The notes beneath the pieces were generated by a model, which was not told the DNA's origin, ran no database searches, and saw nothing but the letters and a program-made list of their open reading frames with translations. A stretch of 64,000 nt of DNA, from contig NZ_BNEL01000001.1 of assembly GCF_018327685.1 (NCBI RefSeq), positions 5,084,001 through 5,148,000 on the forward strand, in the 5' to 3' direction. Below are positions 51,120 through 61,255 of the stretch, piece by piece (the first letter of the stretch is position 1; each line of letters begins with the position of its first letter). A program made the translations under genes and the position numbers. The stretch comes from Streptomyces sp. TS71-3. Its GTDB lineage: Bacteria > Actinomycetota > Actinomycetes > Streptomycetales > Streptomycetaceae.

Positions 51120-52741
51120 GCGTGGTCGAGCAGGCGCTGCACCTCCGCCCGCACGCCGGCGTCGTCCAGCCCGCGGATCGTGAGCGTGGTGCGCCGCCGC
51201 AGCACGTCGTCCACGGTCTGCGCCCACTCCTGGTCGCGGGCCCAGACGACCTGGGCCCAGATCTCGGGGGCGTCCGGGTGGATGCGCTCGGCCAGCTCCG
51301 GATACTCGTCCGCCAGGCGGGCGATGCCGAAGGCGAGCGAGCCGTAGTGCGTGGCGAGGTGGCGGGCGGTGTCGGGCTCCATCTGGCGGCCCGGCACCGG
51401 GTGCTCCACCAGCAGCCGGTGGGCGACGGCGCGCGGGCTGGCCATGCCCGGCAGCGGCATCCGCTTCGGCAGCCGCGACATCGGCTCGAACTCCTCGCCC
51501 AGCGGCCGGCCGGGCAGGCTCTGGAGCTTCGCCATCACGGTGCGCCCGATGTGCCGGAACGTCGTCCACTTGCCGCCCGCGACGGACAGCATGCCGCCCC
51601 TGCCCTCGGTGACCACCGTCTCCCGCTTGGCCTTGGCGGTGTCCCCGGGGCCGCCGGGCAGCACCCGCAGGCCCGCGAAGGAGTACGTGATCAGGTCGCG
51701 GGACAGCTGGCGGTCGCGCAGCGAGAACGCCGCCTCGTCGAGGATCTGCGCGGTGTCCCGCGCGGTGACCGAGACGTCCGCCGGATCGCCCTCGTACGCC
51801 TCGTCGGTGGTGCCGAGCAGGAGCATGTCCTCCCACGGCAGCGCGAAGGTGATGCGGTACTTGTCGATGGGGGTGGCCAGCGCCGCCCGCCAGGGGGAGG
51901 TCCGCTTGAGGACCAGGTGCGCGCCCTTGGAGAGCCGGATGGACGGCTCGGCGCCCCGGTCCTCCAAGCGCCGCAGGTGGTCGACCCAGGGGCCGGTGGC
52001 GTTGAGCACCAGGCGGGCGTCGACTCCGAACTCGGTGCTGTCCCTGCGGTCCTTGAGCTCCGCGCCGGTGACCCGGCCCAGCGTGAAGCGGAGCCCCGTC
52101 ACCTCGGCGTGGTTGAGCACCACGGCCCCGGCGTCCACCGCCGCGCGGACCGTCATCAGCGCCATCCGCGCGTCGTTCATCTGGTCGTCGCCGTACACGG
52201 CCACGGCCTTGAGGTTCTCCGTGCGCAGCTCCGGCACGTCCTGGCGGGCCTTGGCGGGGCTCAGCAGGTGGCCCACGCCGTCGCCGAACGCGGACAGCGC
52301 CGAGTAGGCGAGCACGCCCGCGCCCAGCTTGGCCGCGCCGTGCGGGCCGTTCCGGTAGACGGGCAGGTAGAAGCGGAGCGGGTTCGACAGGTGCGGGGCC
52401 ACCTGGCGGGCCACCGCGCGCCGCTCGAAGTGGTTCTCCGCCACCAGCCGCACCGCACCGGTCTGGAGGTACCGCAGCCCGCCGTGCAGCAGTTTGGAGG
52501 AGGCCGAGGAGGTGGCCGCGGCGAAGTCACCGGCGTCCACCAGTGCCACCCGCAGTCCGGACTGGGCGGCGTGCCAGGCGGTCGAGATCCCGAGGATCCC
52601 GCCGCCTATCACCAGGAGGTCGTAGGTCGTGCGGGACAGCCGCTCCCGGGTCTCGGCGCGGCTGTCCGTGCCCCGCAGCGCCCTGGGACCGGCCACCGGC
52701 CGGGCCTTGTCGGGTGCGGGGACGCTCTGCAGGGTGGTCAT
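51116..52741 (-). CDS. glpD: Glycerol-3-phosphate dehydrogenase, FAD-dependent
   Basis: A 541-residue membrane-associated FAD enzyme oxidising glycerol-3-phosphate to DHAP. The FAD-binding motif DLLVIGGGILGISTAWHAAQSGL starts near residue 41. Conserved blocks SSASSKLLHGGLRYL, GAHLVLKR and LSVAGGKWTTFRHIG are present, with the DAO_C-type C-terminal domain. ATG 52741 follows GGGGAG. It is the last gene of the glycerol operon, 138 nt after glpK, with a 16-bp hairpin in the gap. Confidence 0.95.
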   Translation of the reverse strand: MTTLQSVPAPDKARPVAGPRALRGTDSRAETRERLSRTTYDLLVIGGGILGISTAWHAAQSGLRVALVDAGDFAAATSSASSKLLHGGLRYLQTGAVRLVAENHFERRAVARQVAPHLSNPLRFYLPVYRNGPHGAAKLGAGVLAYSALSAFGDGVGHLLSPAKARQDVPELRTENLKAVAVYGDDQMNDARMALMTVRAAVDAGAVVLNHAEVTGLRFTLGRVTGAELKDRRDSTEFGVDARLVLNATGPWVDHLRRLEDRGAEPSIRLSKGAHLVLKRTSPWRAALATPIDKYRITFALPWEDMLLLGTTDEAYEGDPADVSVTARDTAQILDEAAFSLRDRQLSRDLITYSFAGLRVLPGGPGDTAKAKRETVVTEGRGGMLSVAGGKWTTFRHIGRTVMAKLQSLPGRPLGEEFEPMSRLPKRMPLPGMASPRAVAHRLLVEHPVPGRQMEPDTARHLATHYGSLAFGIARLADEYPELAERIHPDAPEIWAQVVWARDQEWAQTVDDVLRRRTTLTIRGLDDAGVRAEVQRLLDHA

Positions 52742-52771
52742 GGTGGTGTCTCCCCATGCTTGGTGCTTATC

Positions 52772-52813
52772 CACGGCACCGGCGCGGACGTCTGAGGCCG
52801 CGCCGGTGCCGTG
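52772..52813 (-). repeat. Perfect 16-bp hairpin between glpK and glpD
   Basis: CACGGCACCGGCGCGG (52772-52787) pairs with CCGCGCCGGTGCCGTG (52798-52813) around a 10-nt loop. No U-run on either strand. It may stabilise the glpFK mRNA end or attenuate glpD. Confidence 0.8.
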
Positions 52814-52879
52814 CGTCTCGTGGTGGCCCCGGCCCGGGTGCCCGGCAGGTCGCCGGGCCCGGTGCCGGGGCCCCGTGCC

Positions 52880-54430
52880 TCAGTCCTCCAGCCAGCCCAT
52901 CGTCCGCTGGACGGCCTTCAGCCAGAGCTTGTACTCGCGGTCGCGGGTCGCCTCGTCCATCTGGGGCGTCCACTCCGCGGCCCGGCGCCAGTTGGCGCGC
53001 AGCGTGTCGATGTCGGGCCAGAAACCGGTGGCGAGACCGGCGGCGTAGGCGGCGCCCAGGGCGGTGGTCTCGGCGACCATGGGACGCACCACGGGCGCGT
53101 CCAGCACATCGGCGAGGGTCTGCATCAGCAGGTTGTTGGCGGTCATGCCGCCGTCCACCTTGAGGGCGCTCACCTCGACGCCGGAGTCCTTCTTCATCGC
53201 GTCGGCGATCTCCTTCGTCTGCCACGCGGTGGCCTCCAGCACGGCACGCGCGATGTGCGCCTTGGTGACGTACCGGCTGAGACCGGCGATCACCCCTCGC
53301 GCGTCGGAGCGCCAGTAGGGGGCGAACAGGCCGGAGAAGGCCGGCACGAAGTAGGCGCCGCCGTTGTCCTCCACCTGCGACGCCAGGGTCTCGATCTCGG
53401 CGGCGGTACTGATCAGGCCCATCTGGTCGCGCATCCACTGCACCAGCGCGCCGGTGACCGCGATGGAGCCCTCCAGGGCGTACACCGCCTGCTGGTCGCC
53501 GATGCGGTAGCCGACCGTGGTGATCAGGCCCGAGTACGAGTTGATGGCCTTGTGGGCGGTGTTGATCAGCATGAACGTGCCCGTGCCGTACGTGGACTTG
53601 GCCTCGCCCTCGTCGAAGCAGGTCTGGCCGAACAGCGCCGCCTGCTGGTCGCCGAGCGCGGAGGCGACCGGCACGTCCCGCAGCAGCTCGCCCAGCGTGC
53701 CGCCCTTGACGTCCCCGTACACCTCGGACGAGGAGCGGATCTCGGGCAGCATCTGCCTGGGTACGCCGATGGAGTTGCAGATGCGCTCGTCCCACTCCAT
53801 GGAGTGCAGGTTCATCAGCATGGTGCGCGACGCGTTGGTGACGTCGGTGACGTGCCGGCCGCCGTTGACACCGCCGGTGAGGTTCCAGATGACCCAGGAG
53901 TCCATCGTGCCGAAGAGGATGTCGCCGGCCTCGGCGCGCTCCCGCAGGCCCTCGACGTTGTCGAGCAGCCAGCGGGCCTTCGGCCCCGCGAAGTAGGTCG
54001 CCAGCGGCAGGCCCGTCTCGCGGCGGAAGCGGTCCTGGCCGACGTTGCGGCCCAGCTCCTTGACGAGCGCGTCGGTGCGGGTGTCCTGCCAGACGATGGC
54101 GTTGTGCACCGGCTGCCCGGTCTTGCGGTCCCACAGCAGGGTGGTCTCGCGCTGGTTGGTGATGCCGATCGCCTTGATGTCGTTGCGGGTGACGCCCGCC
54201 TTGGTGATGGCGCCGGCGACGACCTCCTGCACGTTGCGCCAGATCTCGGTGGCGTCGTGCTCGACCCAGCCGGGCCTCGGGAAGATCTGCTCGTGCTCCT
54301 TCTGGTCGACGGAGACGATCCGGCCGTCCCGGTCGAAGACGATGCAGCGGCTGGAGGTGGTGCCCTGGTCGATGGCCGCGATGAACGGCCCCTCGCCGTG
54401 GGAGTGGGAAGCGGTGGTTGCGTCGGTCAC
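52880..54430 (-). CDS. glpK: Glycerol kinase
   Basis: A 516-residue FGGY kinase phosphorylating glycerol. The start GTG 54430 follows CTGGAG. N-terminal [21 protein letters not shown], then [17 protein letters not shown], and [11 protein letters not shown] and [11 protein letters not shown] near the C-terminus are diagnostic. The first ~13 residues ([13 protein letters not shown]) are a short polar extension. It lies 192 nt after glpF and precedes glpD. Confidence 0.96.
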   Translation of the reverse strand: MTDATTASHSHGEGPFIAAIDQGTTSSRCIVFDRDGRIVSVDQKEHEQIFPRPGWVEHDATEIWRNVQEVVAGAITKAGVTRNDIKAIGITNQRETTLLWDRKTGQPVHNAIVWQDTRTDALVKELGRNVGQDRFRRETGLPLATYFAGPKARWLLDNVEGLRERAEAGDILFGTMDSWVIWNLTGGVNGGRHVTDVTNASRTMLMNLHSMEWDERICNSIGVPRQMLPEIRSSSEVYGDVKGGTLGELLRDVPVASALGDQQAALFGQTCFDEGEAKSTYGTGTFMLINTAHKAINSYSGLITTVGYRIGDQQAVYALEGSIAVTGALVQWMRDQMGLISTAAEIETLASQVEDNGGAYFVPAFSGLFAPYWRSDARGVIAGLSRYVTKAHIARAVLEATAWQTKEIADAMKKDSGVEVSALKVDGGMTANNLLMQTLADVLDAPVVRPMVAETTALGAAYAAGLATGFWPDIDTLRANWRRAAEWTPQMDEATRDREYKLWLKAVQRTMGWLED

Positions 54431-54622
54431 GGTGTGCTCCAGAAGTTCTCGGGGGCTGCTCGGCTCGGGGGAGTGGTGACTGGGGCCCGCGGGCTGAGGA
54501 CACGTCCGCGGCTTTCGGTGCGTGCGGCCCGGGGACGGCGCTCGCAACCCGCCGGGGCCTGTCCGCCGGGGTTCGGCGGCCTGTCGGCGTCCGGCGGTGC
54601 CGGTCGGCGTGTCCCAGGTGTG

Positions 54623-55414
54623 TCAGGCGAACGCGGCGTTGTACAGGAGCGCCGCGAGGGCGCCGCCTATCAGCGGGCCGACGACGGGTATCCACGCGTA
54701 GCTCCAGTCGGAGCCGCCCTTGTTCGGCAGCGGGAGCAGGGCGTGCACGATGCGGGGACCGAGGTCACGTACCGGGTTGATGGCGTAGCCCGTGGGCCCG
54801 CCGAGCGAGAGGCCGATGCCGACCACCACGAACGACGTGATCAGGGCGCCGAGGGTGCCCAGACCGTTGCCGCTGTCGTTGAGGCCCTGGGTGAGGATCG
54901 CGATGACCAGGACGAAGGTGGCAATGATCTCGGTCGCCAGGTTCTGGGCGACGTTGCGGATCTCGGGCCCCGTGGAGAAGACGCCGAGCACCGGGCCCGC
55001 GGCGGGGGCCGCCTTCCGGTCGACCATGGCCTCTTCGGTGGTCCGGGCCGCCACGATCTCCGGGTCGGTCAGGTGCGCCTGGAACTGCCCGTAGTAGGCG
55101 AGCCACACCAGTACCGCGCCGATCATCGCACCGAGCAGCTCGGAACCCAGGTAGACCGGGACGTCGCTCCACTTGGTGCCGCCTTCTATGGCGAGCCCTA
55201 TGGTCACGGCCGGATTCAGATGGGCGCCGGACACGCCCCCGGCGACATACGCGCCGGTCAGCACCGCGAAACCCCATCCGAGGGTGATCGCGACCCAGCC
55301 GGCGTTCCGCGCTTTGGAACGCGTGAGTGTGGCGGCGGCGACAACGCCGCCGCCGAGGAGGATGAGCAGGGCGGTACCTGTGGTCTCGCCGATGAAGATG
55401 TCGGAGCTGGACAC
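54623..55414 (-). CDS. glpF: Glycerol facilitator (aquaglyceroporin)
   Basis: A 263-residue six-helix MIP channel. The first pore motif is HLNPAVT and the second is NPVRDLGPR, with Ala replaced by Val; the Asp after Arg marks the glycerol-conducting type. A long insert (~residues 118-150, polar) lies in the middle loop. GTG 55414 follows AGGAG. It is the first structural gene downstream of gylR, separated by 239 nt that contain a candidate GylR site. Confidence 0.95.
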   Translation of the reverse strand: MSSSDIFIGETTGTALLILLGGGVVAAATLTRSKARNAGWVAITLGWGFAVLTGAYVAGGVSGAHLNPAVTIGLAIEGGTKWSDVPVYLGSELLGAMIGAVLVWLAYYGQFQAHLTDPEIVAARTTEEAMVDRKAAPAAGPVLGVFSTGPEIRNVAQNLATEIIATFVLVIAILTQGLNDSGNGLGTLGALITSFVVVGIGLSLGGPTGYAINPVRDLGPRIVHALLPLPNKGGSDWSYAWIPVVGPLIGGALAALLYNAAFA

Positions 55415-55546
55415 CCGCGACTCCTTTGTCCTTCGTCCAGGGGAAGGCGAACCCCAGGATTCCCGCCCCAGTGGTCCGCGCCCCTCATCACATGAGGGTG
55501 TTGCGGCCGTGGCGTTGCCACACTCTAGTGCGTATTGCCGTTAAGT

Positions 55547-55563
55547 GTTCGACAATGCCGACC
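55547..55563. promoter_or_regulatory. Candidate GylR operator upstream of glpF
   Basis: GTTCGACAATGCCGACC matches the complement of the gylR-upstream site (GTTCAGCAATGCCGACC) at 15 of 17 positions. Confidence 0.6.
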
Positions 55564-55653
55564 GATGGACGCGAGTGTCACTCCGGTGTCGCTGGCTCGT
55601 CAAGGGTCCCGGTTCGAAAATCCGATCGTTGACCGATCCCCGGCGGGACAAGC

Positions 55654-56418
55654 TCAGAAACGTCCGGCGCCGAGGTCCCGGGACACGGAGCGGGCGCAGT
55701 CGCGCACCGCCGCGATCAGCTCGCCACGCAGCTCGCCCTCCCGGCACGCCCGCTCCACCGCGCCCGTGACGCCCACCGCGCCCACCGGCATGCGGCGCCG
55801 GTCGTGGATGGGCGCCGCCACCGAGGCCACGCCCTCCCAGGTCTCCTCTATGTCGGCGGCCCAGCCCCGCGCGCGTGTGAGATCGAGCACCGCCTCGAAG
55901 TCCTCCGGCGAGCAGACCGTGCGCCCCGTGTACGGGCTGCGGTCCGTCTCCAGGGCCTGGGTGTGCGCCACCGGGTCGTACGCGGCGAGCACCTTGCCCA
56001 GCGCGGTGGAGTGCAGCGGCTGCATGGCCCCCACCTCCAGCACCTGCCGGCTGTCGTCGGGCCGGAAGACGTGGTGCACGATCAGCACGCCGTTCTGGTG
56101 CAGCACGCCCAGGTAGGCGGCCTCGCCGGTGGAGCGCGCCAGGTCGTCGGTCCACACCAGCGCCCGGGAGCGCAACTCGTGCACGTCCAGGTAGCTGTTG
56201 CCCAGCCTGAGCAGCTCCGCGCCGAGCTGGTAGCGGCCCGAGGCCGGGTCCTGCTCGACGAACCCCTCGTCGTGCAGGGTGCGCAGGATGCCGTGCGCGG
56301 TGCCCTTGGCCAGACCCAGGGAGGAGGCGATGTCCGACAGCCCGAGCCGCCGCTCGCCGCCCGCCAGCAGCCGCAGCATCGCCGCCGCCCGTTCGAGCGA
56401 CTGGATGTTCCGTGCCAT
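55654..56418 (-). CDS. gylR: IclR-family glycerol operon regulator
   Basis: A 254-residue regulator, the same length as S. coelicolor GylR as I recall it. The winged helix (RLGLSDIASSLGLAKGTAHGILRTL, about 24-48) is followed by the IclR effector domain with LHSTALGKVLAAYDP. ATG 56418 follows GGAGG further upstream. It lies just upstream of glpFKD on the same strand, as in the gyl operon, and should be autoregulated and glycerol- or G3P-responsive. Confidence 0.93.
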   Translation of the reverse strand: MARNIQSLERAAAMLRLLAGGERRLGLSDIASSLGLAKGTAHGILRTLHDEGFVEQDPASGRYQLGAELLRLGNSYLDVHELRSRALVWTDDLARSTGEAAYLGVLHQNGVLIVHHVFRPDDSRQVLEVGAMQPLHSTALGKVLAAYDPVAHTQALETDRSPYTGRTVCSPEDFEAVLDLTRARGWAADIEETWEGVASVAAPIHDRRRMPVGAVGVTGAVERACREGELRGELIAAVRDCARSVSRDLGAGRF

Positions 56419-56512
56419 CCCCTTGAAGCCTCCGTTCCTCGGCGGCCTCCACCGGCCGCGTCTGCACACGGCCTCCCGGACGCCACGCATTCGTATGGCC
56501 TCCGCGAGGCGT

Positions 56513-56549
56513 GGTCGGCATTGCTGAACAGTATCGGTCGTTGCCGACC
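56513..56549. promoter_or_regulatory. Candidate GylR operators upstream of gylR
   Basis: GGTCGGCATTGCTGAAC (56513-56529) is the complement of a glpF-type site. GGTCG-TTGC-CGACC (56536-56549) is a perfect palindrome. GTCGGCAAACAC follows near 56561. Confidence 0.6.
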
Positions 56550-56724
56550 TGTAGCCAAGAGTCGGCAAACACTGTCCGGCGCCCGGCCGCCCACCCGGTC
56601 GGCCCAGAGCCGACCCGTCCGGCGCATCTTCCCCCTGGCGGGAGAGCCGGCCGCGGCATGCCCGGAGCCCCGCCGGACCCGTCCGCCTCCTGGACGAAGC
56701 GGCGCACCGAAACGATGTCCGGGC

Positions 56725-56761
56725 TAGGCTGGCCGGGTGCGCCCTCTCCCGAGAGGGCGCA
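56725..56761 (+). promoter_or_regulatory. metH promoter -10 and 5' hairpin
   Basis: TAGGCT (56725-56730) fits a -10. It is followed by TGCGCCCTCT / AGAGGGCGCA (56738-56747 and 56752-56761), a perfect 10-bp stem at the expected mRNA 5' end. Confidence 0.5.
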
Positions 56762-56795
56762 AAGCCGACAGCCGTCGCATTCAGGGAGCTCACTC

Positions 56796-59700
56796 ATGGC
56801 CTCGTCGCCGACGCCAACCTCTTCGACGTCCACCCCCACGACCGCGCCCGGCAGCCGCGAGCGCATCGCCGCCCTCCGCGAAGCCCTCGCCACCCGGGTC
56901 GTGGTGGCCGACGGGGCGATGGGCACCATGCTCCAGGCGCAGGATCCCACCCTCGAAGACTTCCAGGACCTCGAAGGCTGCAACGAGGTCCTCAACGTCA
57001 CCCGCCCCGACATCGTCCGCTCCGTGCACGAGGAGTACTTCGCGGCGGGCGTCGACTGCGTGGAGACCAACACCTTCGGGGCCAACGCCTCCGCCATGGG
57101 CGAGTACGAGATCGCCCACCGCATCTTCGAGCTGTCGGAAGCAGGCGCCCGGATCGCCCGCGGGGTCGCCGACACCGTCACCGGCGAGAGCGGCCGGCAG
57201 CGCTGGGTGCTGGGCTCCATGGGCCCCGGCACCAAGCTCCCCACCCTCGGACACGCCCCCTACACGGTGCTGCGGGACGGCTTCCAGCAGAACGCCGAGG
57301 GCCTGATCGCCGGCGGAGCCGACGCGCTCATCGTCGAGACCACCCAGGACCTGCTCCAGACCAAGGCCGCCGTCCTGGGCGCCCGGCGCGCCATCGAGGC
57401 CAGCGGCAGCGACCTCCCGCTGCTCTGCTCGCTCGCCTTCGAGACCACCGGCACCATGCTGCTCGGCTCCGAGATCGGCGCCGCCCTGACCGTGCTCGAA
57501 CCCCTCGGCATCGACATGATCGGCCTCAACTGCTCCACGGGCCCCGCCGAGATGAGCGAGCACCTGCGCTATCTCACCCGCCACTCGCGCATCCCGCTGC
57601 TCTGCATGCCCAACGCCGGCCTCCCGGTGCTCGGCAAGGACGGTGCGTACTTCCCGCTCGAACCCGAGGGCCTCGCCGACGCGCAGGAGACCTTCGTCCG
57701 CGAGTACGGCCTCTCCCTCGTCGGCGGCTGCTGCGGCACCACCCCCGAGCACCTGCGCCAGGTCGTCGAGCGGGTGCGCGGCGCCGAGCCCGCGACCCGC
57801 GAGCCGCGGCCCGAGCCGGGCGCCGCATCCCTCTACCAGGCCGTGTCGTTCCGGCAGGACACCTCGTACCTCGCCATCGGCGAGCGCACCAACGCCAACG
57901 GCTCCAAGAAGTTCCGCACGGCGATGCTGGAGGGCCGCTGGGACGACTGCGTGGAGATGGCCCGCGACCAGATCCGCGAGGGCGCCCACATGCTGGACCT
58001 CTGCGTGGACTACGTCGGCCGGGACGGCGTCGCCGACATGGAGGAGCTGGCCGGCCGGTTCGCCACCGCCTCCACGCTGCCCATCGTGCTGGACTCCACC
58101 GAGGTCGACGTGATCCGCGCCGGCCTGGAGAAGCTGGGCGGCCGGGCGGTCATCAACTCCGTCAACTACGAGGACGGCGACGGCCCCGAGTCCCGCTTCG
58201 CCAAGGTCACCGCGCTCGCCCGCGAGCACGGCGCGGCCCTGATCGCGCTCACCATCGACGAGGAGGGCCAGGCCCGCACCGTCGAGAACAAGGTCGCCAT
58301 CGCCGAGCGGCTGATCGACGATCTCACCGGCAACTGGGGCATCCACGAGTCCGACATCCTCATCGACTGCCTGACGTTCACCATCTGTACCGGCCAGGAG
58401 GAGTCCCGCGGCGACGGCATCGCCACCATCGAGGCGATCCGCGAGCTGAAGCGCCGCCACCCCGATGTGCAGACCACGCTCGGCCTGTCCAACATCTCCT
58501 TCGGCCTCAACCCCGCCGCCCGGATCGTCCTCAACTCCGTCTTCCTGGACGAGTGCGTCAAGGCGGGCCTGGACTCGGCGATCGTGCACGCCTCCAAGAT
58601 CCTGCCGATCGCGCGCCTGGACGAGGAGCAGGTGCAGGTCGCCTGGGACCTGATCTACGACCGCCGCCGCCCGGCCCAGGGCGAGACGCCCGCCTACGAC
58701 CCGCTGCAGCGCCTGATGGCCCTCTTCGAGGGCGTCGACACGAAGTCCATGAAGGCCGGCAAGGCCGAGGAACTCGCCGCGCTGCCCCTGGAGGAGCGCC
58801 TCAAGCGGCGGATCATCGACGGCGAGAAGAACGGCCTGGAGGCCGACCTCGACAGCGCCCTTCAGAGCCGTCCCGCGCTCGACATCGTCAACGACACCCT
58901 GCTCGACGGCATGAAGGTGGTCGGCGAGCTGTTCGGCTCCGGGCAGATGCAGCTGCCGTTCGTGCTCCAGTCCGCCGAGGTCATGAAGTCCGCGGTGGCC
59001 CACCTGGAGCCGCACATGGAGAAGACGGACGACGACGGGGGCAAGGGCACCATCGTGCTCGCCACCGTCCGCGGCGACGTGCACGACATCGGCAAGAACC
59101 TCGTCGACATCATCCTCTCCAACAACGGCTACAACGTCGTCAACCTGGGCATCAAGCAGCCCGTCTCCGCGATCCTGGACGCGGCCCAGGAGAACCGGGC
59201 CGACGTCATCGGCATGTCCGGACTGCTGGTGAAGTCCACCGTGATCATGAAGGAGAACCTGGAGGAGCTGAACCAGCGCGGCCTCGCCGACCGCTACCCG
59301 GTGATCCTCGGCGGCGCCGCCCTGACCCGCGCCTATGTCGAGCAGGACCTCCACGAGCTCTACCAGGGCGAAGTGCGCTACGCCCGCGACGCCTTCGAGG
59401 GCCTGAACCTGATGGACGCCCTCATCGCCGTCAAGCGCGGCGTGCCCGGCGCCGCGCTCCCCGAGCTCAGGCAGCGGCGCGTCAGGGCCGCCACGACCGT
59501 CGTGGAGGACCGCCCCGAGGTCGGCACCGTCCGCTCGGACGTCGCCACCGACAACCCCGTGCCGGCCCCGCCGTTCTGGGGCAGCCGGGTGGTCAAGGGC
59601 ATCCCGCTGGGCGACTACGCCTCCTGGCTGGACGAGGGCGCGCTGTTCAAGGGGCAGTGGGGCCTGAAGCAGTCCCGCAGCGGCGACGGCCCCAGCTACG

Positions 59701-60353
59701 AGGAGCTGGTCGAGTCGGACGGCCGGCCGCGGCTGCGCGGCTGGCTGGAGCGGCTGCACACCGAGAACCTCCTCGAAGCGGCCGCCGTGTACGGCTACTA
59801 CCCGTGCGTCTCCAAGGGCGACGACCTGATCATCCTGGACGAGCAGGGCAACGAGCGCACCCGCTTCACCTTCCCCCGCCAGCGGCGCGGCCGCAGGCTC
59901 TGCCTCGCCGACTTCTTCCGGCCCGAGGACTCCGGCGAGCAGGACGTGGTGGGCTTCCAGGTCGTCACCGTCGGCTCCCGGATCGGGGAGGCCACCGCCC
60001 GGCTCTTCGCGGACGACTCCTACCGGGACTACCTGGAGCTGCACGGCCTGTCCGTGCAGCTCGCGGAGGCCCTGGCCGAGTACTGGCACGCCCGGGTCCG
60101 CGCCGAGCTGGGCTTCGGCGGCGAGGACCCCGCCGACGTCGAGGACATGTTCGCGCTGAAGTACCGCGGCGCCCGCTTCTCCCTCGGCTACGGCGCCTGC
60201 CCCGACCTGGAGGACCGCGCGAAGATCGCCGAGATGCTGGAGCCCGAGCGGATCGGGGTGCGCCTGTCCGAGGAGTTCCAGCTCCACCCGGAGCAGTCCA
60301 CCGACGCGATCGTGATCCACCACCCCGAGGCGAAGTACTTCAACGCCCGATAA
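56796..60353 (+). CDS. metH: Cobalamin-dependent methionine synthase
   Basis: A 1185-residue four-module enzyme methylating homocysteine. The homocysteine domain has VVADGAMGTMLQ, NCSTGP and GGCCGTT (zinc Cys). The folate domain starts near residue 350 (LAIGERTNANGSKKFR). The B12 domain has DVHDIGKN and GMSGLLVKST. The C-terminal reactivation domain has RGARFSLGYGACPDLEDR. ATG 56796 follows GGGAG. The N-terminus carries a ~20-residue Ser/Thr/Pro extension. No B12 riboswitch is seen upstream. Confidence 0.97.
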   Translation: MASSPTPTSSTSTPTTAPGSRERIAALREALATRVVVADGAMGTMLQAQDPTLEDFQDLEGCNEVLNVTRPDIVRSVHEEYFAAGVDCVETNTFGANASAMGEYEIAHRIFELSEAGARIARGVADTVTGESGRQRWVLGSMGPGTKLPTLGHAPYTVLRDGFQQNAEGLIAGGADALIVETTQDLLQTKAAVLGARRAIEASGSDLPLLCSLAFETTGTMLLGSEIGAALTVLEPLGIDMIGLNCSTGPAEMSEHLRYLTRHSRIPLLCMPNAGLPVLGKDGAYFPLEPEGLADAQETFVREYGLSLVGGCCGTTPEHLRQVVERVRGAEPATREPRPEPGAASLYQAVSFRQDTSYLAIGERTNANGSKKFRTAMLEGRWDDCVEMARDQIREGAHMLDLCVDYVGRDGVADMEELAGRFATASTLPIVLDSTEVDVIRAGLEKLGGRAVINSVNYEDGDGPESRFAKVTALAREHGAALIALTIDEEGQARTVENKVAIAERLIDDLTGNWGIHESDILIDCLTFTICTGQEESRGDGIATIEAIRELKRRHPDVQTTLGLSNISFGLNPAARIVLNSVFLDECVKAGLDSAIVHASKILPIARLDEEQVQVAWDLIYDRRRPAQGETPAYDPLQRLMALFEGVDTKSMKAGKAEELAALPLEERLKRRIIDGEKNGLEADLDSALQSRPALDIVNDTLLDGMKVVGELFGSGQMQLPFVLQSAEVMKSAVAHLEPHMEKTDDDGGKGTIVLATVRGDVHDIGKNLVDIILSNNGYNVVNLGIKQPVSAILDAAQENRADVIGMSGLLVKSTVIMKENLEELNQRGLADRYPVILGGAALTRAYVEQDLHELYQGEVRYARDAFEGLNLMDALIAVKRGVPGAALPELRQRRVRAATTVVEDRPEVGTVRSDVATDNPVPAPPFWGSRVVKGIPLGDYASWLDEGALFKGQWGLKQSRSGDGPSYEELVESDGRPRLRGWLERLHTENLLEAAAVYGYYPCVSKGDDLIILDEQGNERTRFTFPRQRRGRRLCLADFFRPEDSGEQDVVGFQVVTVGSRIGEATARLFADDSYRDYLELHGLSVQLAEALAEYWHARVRAELGFGGEDPADVEDMFALKYRGARFSLGYGACPDLEDRAKIAEMLEPERIGVRLSEEFQLHPEQSTDAIVIHHPEAKYFNAR

Positions 60354-60547
60354 TTGTGATTTATCCCACATCGGGCTGGTCACGCCGCTTGTCGTGGCCG
60401 GCCGGATGTGCCCGGGATGTGCCACATGGTGCAGACGTCGCGCGGTCGTCGCCCCGGGGTCGTAAACTGGTCGGTCCAGCGCTGGCCGGTTGCCTTCTTC
60501 GCACATGAGGCGGCCGGCCTTCTCGTCCCGCACGGAGGTACACCCGG

Positions 60548-61255
60548 ATGACCAGTACCGTCCCCGCTGTCGATGCCCAGATGGCCGAAGGTTCCGCTCT
60601 GGGGGCCGTGCTCCTCGACATGGACGGCACGCTCGTCGACACGGAGGGCTTCTGGTGGGACGCGGAGGTCGAGGTCTTCGCCCGGCTCGGCCACGCCCTC
60701 GACGAGGCCTGGCGCGACGTCGTCGTGGGCGGCCCCATGACCCGCAGCGCGGCCTTCCTGATCGAGTCCACCGGCGCCGACGTCACCGTCCCGGAGCTGA
60801 CCGTGCTGCTCAACGACGGCTTCGAGCGGCGCATCAGCGGGGCGCTGCCGCTGATGCCGGGAGCCGGGCGGCTGCTGGCCGAGCTGGCCCAGCACGGGAT
60901 CCCCACCGCCCTGGTGTCGGCGACGCACCGGCGCATCATGGACCGCATCCTGGTGTCGCTCGGCCCCGAGCACTTCCGGCTGACCGTCGCCGGCGACGAG
61001 GTCGAGCGGACCAAGCCGCACCCCGACCCCTACCTGCTGGCCGCGGCCGGCCTCGGCGTCCACCCGGGCCGGTGCGCCGTCATCGAGGACACCGCCACCG
61101 GCGTGGCCGCCGGCGAGGCGGCCGGCTGCCGGGTGATCGCGGTCCCGTCCGTCGCCCCCGTCCCGCCGGCCGACGGGCGCACCATCGTCGCCTCCCTCGA
61201 AGAGGTCGATCTGCCCTTTCTGCGGGGCCTGATGGCGCTGCCCATGAGCGCCTGA
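60548..61255 (+). CDS. HAD-superfamily hydrolase (beta-phosphoglucomutase-like)
   Basis: A 235-residue HAD phosphatase with the cap after the first motif. Motif I is LLDMDGTLVDTE, motif II S in VSATHRR, motif III Lys in RTKPHPDPYL and motif IV EDTATG. ATG 60548 follows GGAGG. It lies 194 nt after metH. The substrate is a small phosphorylated metabolite; the sequence does not specify which. Confidence 0.93.
   Translation: MTSTVPAVDAQMAEGSALGAVLLDMDGTLVDTEGFWWDAEVEVFARLGHALDEAWRDVVVGGPMTRSAAFLIESTGADVTVPELTVLLNDGFERRISGALPLMPGAGRLLAELAQHGIPTALVSATHRRIMDRILVSLGPEHFRLTVAGDEVERTKPHPDPYLLAAAGLGVHPGRCAVIEDTATGVAAGEAAGCRVIAVPSVAPVPPADGRTIVASLEEVDLPFLRGLMALPMSA

Larger units (their letters stand above)
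56419..56795. other. Divergent gylR/metH promoter region
   Basis: 377 nt holding the gylR-side operator cluster (56513-56549) and a metH promoter-hairpin (56725-56761). I looked for a cobalamin riboswitch before metH and found none. Confidence 0.6.

Noticed and set aside
56419-56795. Cobalamin riboswitch before metH
   Set aside because: No B12-box-like conserved core was seen; only a promoter-like element and a short hairpin.
56790-60533. A 1247-codon open frame antisense to metH, and similar long antisense frames over glpFKD, hyuAB and other genes
   Set aside because: High GC keeps the complementary frame open; amino-acid composition is abnormal (runs of Val-Gly-Asp-His-Arg) and no start signal or domain is present.
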